Source of the DNA: Mactromeris polynyma
Lineage: Eukaryota > Mollusca > Bivalvia > Venerida > Mactridae
Assembly: GCA_032209605.1 (NCBI GenBank)
Contig: JASFXZ010000010.1
Location: 10,003,385 to 10,067,384 of the forward strand
Reading direction: 5' to 3'
DNA length: 64,000 nt
Positions 35,401 through 47,400 of the stretch are shown piece by piece (position 1 is the stretch's first letter; each line of letters opens with the position of its first letter). The notes beneath the pieces are model-generated. The model was not told the origin of the DNA and made no database searches. It saw nothing but the letters and a program-made list of their open reading frames with translations. A program made the translations under genes and the position numbers.

Positions 35401-38400
35401 ATCCTTTTCCATCAATTCTTTGTACAATATTTCAATATCATTCCCGGGGTAGATGACAGCATAGCCTGGCTTTGGTAAAACAACATCATATATTGTATAA
35501 TCACCTGAAAAACAGAGTCATATGTAAGGAATATAAGTTTGGGAATGACTCTCAAAATTCAATCCTCTGATTGGTTGATTCTATGAACAGTTGTAATTTT
35601 AACAAATGGAAATGCACATAGGTACGCTTAAGACTTTCTAATACCATAAACACATGGTATTTGGTTTTCCCACAATTTAGTGCTTCCTATATTTTCCATA
35701 AATATATTGAAAAGAACAAAATAATCATGCTCTCTTTTAATTATCTTGCCTATTAAACTTGATTCTTGTTCCTTATTTTTTGCGTAGAATTTGTATTATT
35801 ATTTTACTCATGTTCCTCATTACAAAACTGAATTACCTTTTTACGATTTTTGTATTCCGTTTAATGTATCCTAAATGACATAAGCTTTTGATGTATTCAT
35901 TCATCCATTTATTCATTGTCTGTCACTTATTCTTCATTCATGCATTCTTTTGTTCTTTTATTCATTCAGTTTTATGTTTTGGCACAATGCATTTTTCAAA
36001 TACATACGTGTACTAACACTGCTCAAACTAGAGATATGATCCCATAATGACCTGGTTCCATGTTTTGGCTTGATAAGCACTTCCAAGACACATACTTTTA
36101 CATATAACAGTCAACAAAAGGAAACACACTGCTGATACATTTATATATCACATTATGCTATACCCATACCAGAGGGGTTTGACATAAACAAGATGTATGC
36201 CCAGGCCCCTGTGACAAATACAATTCAATTCTACAGTAATGTAGCAGCTGAAATATACAGGGTGTTAAAAACGTTTGTTCACAAAGTTGGAATTTTAATA
36301 TTTTTCTAAATACTCTTTCCATCTATGTCGCTATATACCAATAGTTTACTTCTGTGTTAGAGTTATAAGTAAAACAGATATTCATGAAAAGAAGCAGGTA
36401 TTTTTCATTATAAGATATATAGCCAGTGTTCACAGCATTGTTCTCATTTTTTTCAAATTCAAACTTTGTGAACAAACTTTTTTGACACCCTGTAGTTCAT
36501 AGTGTTCAGTCAAACAGATGCCAATACTAACTTGATAATTATAAATACACAATTTGAGACAATGAAACAAATATGCAAATGAATTCAATTAACACCTAGG
36601 GTAACGAGATTATCACCTGCTAACAAAGAACTATATCATAGACTGTGATAGTCCCAATTGTTTTTACATCAGCAACAAGAAATGTAATAATTTATTCATG
36701 AAGGTACAGCAATAATACCATAACTACCAATTTTATAGTTTTCATTTTCTGTATGAAAACAGAACTTATTTCACCACATGAGAGAATACAAGGATATATA
36801 CAGCAGAATTGTAATGAGTTGTCGACTTACCATTAACTTTTTTAGCAATTCAAGGATTGTAAAATGTAAGTAAAATTAAAAAATTAATTTTGACTATAAT
36901 TGGAAAATTATATACTAATGATTATATCTTCAATACAATTTTACAATAATACAAAGTTACAAGGATTGTATAAAACATGAAATTATGTTTAAAAACTATA
37001 TTCCCATATATAAATATGTGATAAATGTATTATGCTTATTCATATCACTCTAGAGTCAGATTCTTGGTAAAACCAGTACAGGGGCATTATTCACCAACAT
37101 TTTAAGACTGAAATTCAGACTTAGCAAAATTTATATTTACCAGCCTTTTAATTAATCCAAACAAATGAAATTTGTTCAGAATAATTGTTGTTACCTATTG
37201 TACATTTACCACAATTTTTATTAAAATCAGAACTGCTATAACCAAGTAGAAGCAAAATGAACATTAAACCTATCAAAAACTAAGTTTCAGTGTTATGATA
37301 TTTATGCATAAGGCCCAAGGTGTCTTATAAGGAAGTGTGGTCAAAACTGGTTTGAACCCACAACCTCGGAGTTGAGCAGCTGACATCAACTAAAAGCACA
37401 TGACACCATTTCTTGGAACTGACCAGAAATATGCTAAATAGACTTGGCCAATTTCGAAATGCAAATATTTTCCAGGTAATACATTTTGTATATAAATGAT
37501 GATACATTTTGTAGTCCAATATAAATGAATGAACTGCTAATAATCTTATCTATGGAATCAATGAAGTTTGCACACATTATGTATTTTATATGTGTTATAC
37601 ATGTAGCTGTGTATGAAACTTAAATAAATTTGAATCGGGTCCATATCGTTAAAATCATCATTATACAAGCTTTTCATTCTAAACTGGTAAAGTGTACATG
37701 CATCCCAAAAAATGAATCTTGCATGATAAACGTTTTTGTAATCTACTCTCAAATACCTCTTTAACGGGTAAATTGTCATATTGATTTGTATTGTTATATT
37801 GTTTGAAAGAGTTGCATGGTAATATAAAACAACAATATGTAATCAAGCTTTAAAAACCCAAAAATCATACATGATTGTACAAAAACATCCACAAACTAAG
37901 ATAATGATAAAATACAAAAAATGGCAAAAACATAAGGTAACCAATCACAAATGTTGCCCAGTATATATATAGAAGTTGTTGCGTAATGTTTAAACTAAAT
38001 GTTTACATCTAGCATGGTGTGAGTAACTTCTGTACTGAATTTATCAGAATGTGTACTGGTATGTTAAATGATCATGAGTCTCCACTTTCAGTTTTGTCAT
38101 AAAAATTTACACAAGAAAAAATTGTAAATATTGAGCGAGCATTTATTGTCATTTTATAATGATCTTGCGAAAATTAATCGCTTGTGAAAATTTCAGATTT
38201 TAAAGATTTAGAAATATTTTACATCTTATTTCAGACCTTTCTCTAACGGTACCCAGCATCATAGTGTGGTGTCTTTTATTGATGAGTGAACATTACACAT
38301 CAGTATCCAGACAGGGATCAGTAAACAAAATACTAACAGTGAGAAAACATGAACTTTATGACCAAATAGTCCACAAATCAAAGTGGATTTATCCTTCAAA

Positions 38401-41400
38401 TAAACAAATCTTGTGTGTGGGTTTCAAAGGTCGGCTCGGCAACATGATGTTTCAGTATGCCTCGGCTTACGGCATCGCCAGACAGAGGAATGCAACACTG
38501 CGTGTCAGTATACATGACAAAATACCACAGATATTTCATGTGTCAGTGCAGAAAGTTTCTAATAAATTCTATTGCCAATATGCTTTCAAGAAATTTGAGA
38601 ACAAACATTGTGCTTTTGATCCAGGGATGTTAAATATATCACGTAAGATGACTATGTTACACGACTATCTACAATCCTGGAGATATTTTCAACAATATGA
38701 AAATCAACTTCGACGAGAATTTCAATTCAATAAAACAGTCTCCGATTATGCTGCTAAAATATTTAGAAAGGCGACAGAAAAAACTAAATACTTCGGACAG
38801 AATACCACTTATGTAGGTGTGCATATTCGCAGGGGCGATATGTTTTACGCTCAGATAAAAAACGAAACCAAAATATCAGGGTACAACGTTGCTCCCAGAT
38901 CATACATAGACAAGGCATTAAAATACTTTAAGAAGAGTTACAAAAATGTGACATTTATATTTTGCTCGGACGATATCAGATGGGCGATGTGGCAATATGG
39001 CAGATATCAACGTCTTCTAAATATAGCGTTCATACATCAACGTCCAGAAGTAGATTTAGCTATTCTAGGAATGTGTAACCATACGATAATGACGACGGGG
39101 ACATTTGGATGGTGGGCGGCATGGCTGGCTGGAGGGGACACAGTATACTATAAACACTACATTAAGAACGACAGTTCTCTTCGTAAACAGTTCAGTGACG
39201 ATTTCTCTGATTATTATCTGCCTGGTTGGAAAGCAATGGAATAAGGAGAAGAAATTGTAGAACACTCCAATTTCTATAAAAAACCTAGGCATGTTCTAAC
39301 ATACATGTATGTAATAGGTGATTTTCGTGCAATGTATAAATGTATACAATCTTTGTTTTTCGCTGATCTGTTTGACAATAATTCAAATTGGAACACAGGA
39401 TAGTGTAGCAGGATTGAGTCTCATGTAAGTTTGATCATATGGAGTGGAATGAAGTAACTAACCTATATTTGAACTGTCCACCAATGTTGGGGTAATCTTC
39501 TCTGAATCATCTTTTCCTACTACAGTATCTGTATCTAGAAGAAGTTAATGACACATGTACAATAGATAAACAATAATTTATACAAATTTGGTAATTGCAT
39601 TATATGGCATAAAATATATATAGTGCAAACAGTGAAGTCAGAGATGCATATCAAAAGCAGAAAGCAAAACAAGTCTATCTGCCTCTTTTATATTTACAGA
39701 TAGAGTAGTTTTGTTCTCATCCCTTGATTTAAATATGGCCATGTTCTGGATTTAGCAACAAAGAGCTAACTAAGCATGTTAAATGATATTGATTGTTGTG
39801 AAAGTAAATTAATCTGATGTGGCAAAGTCTGTCTTATAAATTCATAAATACTTTTTATTTATTCATAAGCAACAGATGTCACAATTAAGTGAAATGTCCT
39901 AGCTTGTGACCTTGTCCTTAGAGGTACATAACTGACATATAACATCATTGTGTTACAATTTGTGAAAAGTTCCATTGGAATCCTTAGAAAAGTTTTAAAG
40001 TTAGAGCCAAGACACAGTGTTCCGATGGAATGATGGATGGATGGATGGATGGACGGAACAAACTACAGACAAACAACTCAATTACTACATGCATCAATTG
40101 TAATTCATGGCTTCCCAAGGGTTTACACCAAGACTAATAGTTGGTAGGAACAAATAATGAGCATACATACACATTGAACTACAACATATATTCAGTAAAT
40201 ATTGTTAGAAGACTTTTTCTATTTCAGAAGTCAGATGTCTTCAGTCCATGATCAATTTCTTGCTAGTTTATTAAACACCTGTACTTTGCATTCTACATGC
40301 CACAACATTTTCTTTTAAAACACACATAACAAAGCTGGAGAATCAAGAAAGTAGAACTTTACCTTCAGTGCAGATAAAAGCTTTGTGCGGTATAACAAGA
40401 TCTCCACAAACTGGTTGTAAGCCATGTTCCTTTATTCTGTGTGAAACTACAGTATTCCATATATAACTTTGATATGCATGAACATACATCAGTCGGGTAT
40501 TTCTTGCCACCTAAAATAAAGTTTTACAAATAATGAAGTATGTCTCCCTAAAATCTATTTGACTTCAAAGTTTTCATGTGTAATACAAATTATAGTTGGC
40601 AAGCAATCACCACCAATATCATCTTTCATGGGCATCTGTTAGTGGTACCCTACTAACAATGTTTGGGGAAATTTTTAAGATTAGAAAGCCAGTAGCGATT
40701 GATACATGTATACCAATTCATTTTAGCGCCATTGCAATAAAATGGTAAGGCTCATTTAAATTACTCTGGAGTTCTTGGAAGAACCTGGTTTTCAGGTGTC
40801 TTACTAGGAGGCAAGGTCATGACCTTTGAAGGGTCATCTTATACTGAACACTACTCCTTGCTTTAAACTTTAGCTCGAAACTACACTTGTATTGAAGACA
40901 GCCACATGATTCACATTGTATATCATAAATGGCGTGGCAAAGGTGTAATACTACACCCATGTATTATTTCTACAATTCACTGGTCAGTAGCAAAATAATG
41001 GATGAAACACAGTCACAAATACCTTACATGGATGACCAATTCTATTATACATGAAAAAGTTTGTATTTACCAATAACATGTTTATTTATGATATAGTAGT
41101 TTATGATAATTTATGATATAACTAACATGTTACATTACTGTTGATAAATAATTTATTAAATTACATCGATTTATTACACCTGTTTTCTGAAAACAATAAA
41201 AACTCGCCAAAGACTTGTTTTAATCCATTCCAGAAAGCTTATTTAATAAGTTCTGTAATTTATGACCACACGTGTAAAGTGCTGTAGGTAATCAACTCAA
41301 ACACTCACCCTTTGCATGGCCCCCATGTAATCATTAGCACTCTTAGCTAGTGCTACTAAAATATTTCTCTCAATATATGCACTCTTGGGGAATTTGGACA

Positions 41401-44400
41401 TTGCTTCCTGGCTGTTTCGAGTTGTCCACCACCTCTTACGAGCTTCAGATAGAGTTTTTTCCTCTGTAAAATGATCAAGCAACTTGAAAAAACATTTCTT
41501 TTATGAAACAAATGCCATTCTTCATTAGCAGCACCTATGCTTACAATTTTATAATCGATATAGATGTGTCTATAAGACATGGATGCCCCTGTTAAGGGCA
41601 TTTAAGTCGAAAGGGGCAATAACTACTTCAAAATTCGTGGATTGTGACCGAAATCAAACTTGATCTGTATTTTATTATCCTATACTTATGTGCCAAAAAG
41701 GAATTGAATCCATCCATCTTTTCAATTGTTATTAATCAGAAACCCTTCTTTCTGCACATCTGATTAAATAAAGTTATAATATTTGACAAATTCATACATA
41801 ACCGTGACAACATATATTCACAATACTTACCTCCATCTTTTGGTTTTAGAATTAATTCCACAGCTTCCTTCCAATTACAACTCAACAGTGCTCTGAAAAC
41901 ACATCACCAGTATTATGAAAATATTCACTGAGAAAATAAAACTATAATATTATATAAATATAAATAAATACATCGTGAGAAAGGCATTATGCTTGCTCAA
42001 GACCACTCTCAAGTTGCAGTTTGGAAACTAGATGTGACCACTAGACACAGATACTCCCGCTATGGGCTTTTAAGTAAAAGGGCCATAACTCTTACAAAAG
42101 TTGGTGGATTGTTACCGAAATTGACTTATTATTCTATTATTTGATCCTTATGTGCCCGATATGATATGAATCCATCCATCCTTTCAAGAGTTATTGATTG
42201 GAAACCAATTTTTTGCATAGACGTATGCACAGATGCACACGGGAAACACTTCGCACTTCTTTGAACAGTGGGAGCATAAAAAGCATTATTTGTGTCTAAT
42301 GAAGAGGTGTGGTTGTAAGCAATGCAGGGTTCAAAACCCAAATCTCTGTGATAAGAGGCTAATACCCCATCCATGACATGACTGCACCCCAAATCAAATG
42401 CAGGTGTGAGTCAACATTGTGTTCTATTCTATAGCAATCTTAATAATTTTCATAAGATTTGAATCTTTTACAGGCTTGATATGACATTCTAAACAGTAAA
42501 TTCTGTATGTATGTTCTTTATTTTTAAATTCCTACTCTCCTGAATGTGAAATTATGAACCACATGTCATGAAATTCAGTACAAATATTAGGAGTATGTAA
42601 GATAAGTAAGTGCATCTTGGCAAGTGCGTAGGATATAAATAAAGACATCTTGATTAGCATAATGAAAAAGTAAGGGCATCTTCATGAGTGTGTCAGATAA
42701 ATAATAGCATCTTGATGATGGTGTCGGATAAGTCAGGGCATCTTGATGATGGTGTCGGATAAGTCAGGGCATCTTGATGATGGTGTCGGATAAGTCAGGG
42801 CATCTTGATGATGGTGTTGGATAAGTCAGGGCATCTTGATGATGGTGTCGGATAAGTCAGGGCATCTTGATGATGGTGTCGGATAAGTCAGGGTTTCTTG
42901 GTGAGTATGTCGGATACGTCAGGGCATCTTGGTTTAGAATTAAGGCTTCTTCAAACATACAAAATATCAGCATATAAAGCAGAACATACCTTCCAATATG
43001 GTGGGTAGGTATAGAATAAACCCCAAATCTTTGCATACCATAATAGTTGATAAAACCAATGTCTGTTAATGATTTCATACCAGCTTCTATCTGCTCGTGT
43101 GTACCAGTAACAGACCTCAATACAATGGTAAATCTATTACCTTGTAACTGTCCAAGACTCAACTTGCTATCTGAATAACTGATATAAAAAAAAATGGTGC
43201 TATACTATAATATTGAAAGTTTTGCATATTAAACAGTTAAATAAATCCATGTCCAGTCATTTCTAAGTACAGTCAAATTTCAAATTCACGACAACCTCAT
43301 TACTAAGACCATAATTTGAGGGCTCAACCCAACACTGTCATAACTCCTATGCATTTATATAGGAGTTACGACAGTGTTGCATTGAACCCTCGAATTATAT
43401 TCATTTTTACTCAATAATCAGACAGCCTCATTACTATGACTGACTTTCTTCTAACCAATAGTGGTATTAATAAAAAGGTTCCATTTTACACACAAAATAA
43501 TCTTAGAACACAAATACAGATAACGAAAGCAAGTCTGTTCCTACCAGTCTGAAATCATACTTCCTCCTTTGCTTGGCTAAAATTTCTCGAAGTAATTACC
43601 TGATAAATTTTCCACCCGACTAGTATATAAGTCATAAACTGAAGGTCGTATAATTAAATTTATAATTCAAGCTCATCAGATATAACAAATATTCGTACCT
43701 GAAGTTACCACACACAATATTTCTCATAAATCTATTGGCTTCAATCAACTTTTCTGCTGCTACTCTGGAAATAAATGAAACAAGAAATATCTTGAAAAAA
43801 GTTGGTCAGCGCAATTTGAAGATTAAGATTTGTTGTGCAACATAAAAAATTGCTGAGATGTTACGATTGCTGGTCACTCAAGATTCAAAATAGATTTTGG
43901 CAAATTCACCGAAATTCAGTGGATTTCTGTACGGTTACGTACCCTTTATCGAAAGGTTAACCAATCTGCGACAAGGTTACAAACGTTGTTCGGTTGAAGA
44001 GAAATTGCCTTGGTGGTTAACGTAAGATTTGATTGGTTTACACTGATATGCAAACAGCAAAGCCATGTTAGTATTGCTGGGCCAAAAAACTGCAATTAAT
44101 TGTTCTGTATGGAAAGAAATTCACAAGATAAGCCAATCACAAAGTATATTGAGCTGTATACATTGTATCAACTAATTGCAGTCCTCTCCAGCTCAATGGA
44201 TAATCCAAAGGTCATACGTTCGAACCCTGGGCGAGGTGCATGTTCTTCTGTGACAATCTGACTGAAGATAATGAATCCAAAGTCATTTGTTCTCCACCCT
44301 CTAAGCTCTGATCTATGAGAGTTAGTTGTCAGCTGCCTTGGGAGGAGAACTGGTTGGTAACCCAGGAGCACTTGTTAGGAAAATTGACTGCTGTTATAAC

Positions 44401-47400
44401 TGGAGTACTGTTGAGAAACTGCATCAAAAAACCAAAACCGAAAAATAAAGATCTTTTTTTGCAATGAAAATATAAGTCTATTCTATGTCAATGAAACAAC
44501 TGAAAACTTAAACATGTAGAATAAAAATGTCGTTCATAACCCAGAACAGTAAAATCATTAAAGTACTATACAGTCAAACCTGTCTGTAAAGACCACCCAT
44601 GGGAACAGCAAAATGTGGTCTTTGTTTACAGGTGGTCTCTATTAACAGATTAAATATCATTGAAAATGGTCTGATGGGAGATAAAATTGGTGGTCTTTAC
44701 AGACAGGTTTTGCAATAGTGGTCTTTGTTCGCAGGTGGTCTTTAACACAGGTTTGAGTGTATACAACTTATGTAAGTGCAATCCTACAGTATGCCAACTA
44801 ACCCAGTTCATTCATTAAGACCATTTTACCTGTATGCAGTCAACTCCTGTGAAGATTTGGATCTTTTGTCTTTAGTACCAGCATATTGAAATAAACCACC
44901 TTTCAGTCTGAAAACACACACATACATTATCATGAAACAGATGAATATACAGTAAACCTCAATAAAACGACCATCATTGGGACCCTTGAAAACTGGTCTT
45001 CTTATTGAAGTGGTCTTAATATTGAGGTCGAATAAAGAGTAAAATTTTGAAAATGGATTGAAAATTGTGTTTTAAGTTTTGAGGTGGTCTTACTATTGAG
45101 GTGGTCATTAGGTGAGGTTTTACTGTATATAAGAGAATCAGGAAATTTCCCTATCAATATGGCCAACAATTCAAAACAAGGGAGGTAAATATTGTAAAAG
45201 TGAGAACTATTTATACAGTGTGGTAAGACATTTTAAAATCTAATTCAATGCGGCAATTTTGAGCATACCAAATAATCCAAACAAAAACAAAAGGCCATCC
45301 CCAGAAAACATGAGAAACTGTACTTATTTTTTTCAATACATGACTGATAAATATTTCAAATTCTTATTACCGTAATTTATTTGAAAGAATACCGACAGCA
45401 TCCATTGTATCCTTTGCTTCTTTGTACAACACAAATTTACAGTAATCTCCCCTTCCTTTAGGCCAATTACGCAATCCACTACCTGCAAAACTAGATATAA
45501 TGAGAACAATCTACAGCACGTTACCATGACAACCATGGTAAGTTTAAGTACACATGCATTGTAGACAAGAAAATGATACATATAAAGAATCTTAAAGAAA
45601 GCATAATTGTCGAGGGGTAGAATTCCTGACTGCTGACCTGATGGTTGTGAGTTTGAGCCCCATATAGAGCAGGGTTTTATCATGAACTTCTCAATCCCTG
45701 TATTTAGTGCGAGTACTGCTTTGCAAGCCAGAAAGCAGTCATCAACAGTGATAAGTTGTATAACTTGTTACCTTCAATATCAGCATGTATGCAAAAAGAT
45801 GCTCAATCCAGAGAATACGTGTATTCACATTTTCAGGTTCAAAAGCCATTTTTAGCATAACTTTAGTTTTAACAATGCAATTCATTATTAATGAAGTTTT
45901 TAGGGGAAAAAACACCCTGAACAAATTAATATACTTACCAAAAATGTACAATTGTATCAATATTTGCTAACGTAGTGAAAATACCATTTTGCAACTGATC
46001 AAAATTTCTCCTGAACCAAAACACTACAATAAACCCTCTGTAACAGATGTCAGAAAAATGGTCCCCGAGGGTATTTATCAAGGTCATATGAGGGCATATT
46101 ACATACCTCTATTATTTGTAAGACTTGCTTCTATAAATTTCTCATTGGCTTTGACAATTGTAGACGACTGCAGACCAGGAAAGCCTTTCTCAATAGCATG
46201 ATGTATCTTACTTCTATGGTCCTTATCATCTCCTACCTAGTCAAGTATTTCAAAGAAAATTCATCTCCTACCTAGTCCAAGTGTTTCATAGAAAATTCAC
46301 TTACAGTCAGTCGGAATATCCCAAACGGTTGGCATTACAAAGAGAGAATCAAGGAAAAACTCAATCAAGATGATAGTCATTACCCACAATACAGTAGAAT
46401 CTCACTTAAAAAACCTTGAAATTAAGTCCATATTTCCCAGGATCAGTTTTTAATTTATCGTCTATATTTCAACTCGATAATCAGACTACATAACAACAGA
46501 CAGACTTTCTTCAGTACCAATGGTAGTCTGAGGTCTCACTGCAGTTCCAAAAAAACACAAATAAACTACGTACAAAGAAATTGGATCAAGACAAAAAGAT
46601 AAAAACTTACTGATATTAATACAGACTTTTTGTCTTCCTTTGATGATTTCTGCAGTTCTTTAAGTTTTTCAATCTCTTCATCAGACAGCAATCCTGGTGG
46701 TACTTCATAATCTGTAGGCTACAAAACAATAAAAAGAATGAGAGCAATATCATAAAAAAACTTTCAAATAAATTTTGTATGTAATAAAACCTCATTCTCG
46801 GACCATCTCAAAATTATGATGACGTCATTAAAAAATCATGCTTTAATGGATCAGTGTTCATTTTTTTCTTCACATTTTAACTCAATAATTACCTAACCTC
46901 CATTAATAAGACTGACTATCTTTAGAACTGATTGAGGTCTTATTATTGAGGTTCCACAATATTTATCTGTCTAACACTAAGCTAATGCATTTTGTAACAA
47001 AAATAGAAGAAACTCAAAGCAATGATATACAACTCAAAGCACTCTAATATAAAGCAACAGAAACTATAAAGCTGTCACTCGTTTTAATATAGGTGGAACC
47101 ATTGCACGTTGATTCCAGGCTAAAGTACAGGATACTTGTACATTATTGCACAATGCCAGCCTCGAGAGATGCTTGCAATACACAGACTAACACACCGTTC
47201 ATACTCAAAATGTTTGGTCTTCCTAATCTAAAATGTATTTATATTTTTTTATAAGAAAAATAACCTCCCCACAACCAAATTTGTGAGTGGGGTACCACTA
47301 GCAAACAATACTGTCAGGATGGCATTATGTTTACTAGTGCCATAGAACCATGCAACTGGTATTCTTGGGAGGTAAAATGTAATCAAAACTATCAATCAAC

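Noticed and set aside
38000..38025. ATG followed by GTGTGAGT as a possible first exon of the fucosyltransferase
   Set aside because: Neither possible donor phase fits the acceptor at 38234 without a stop or frameshift.
43160..43178. Alternative acceptors TTATTCAG and CAGATAG for the PUS7 exon at 42990-43178
   Set aside because: The first gives an in-frame stop and the second drops residues; TATATCAG after a T run keeps the frame and the family match.
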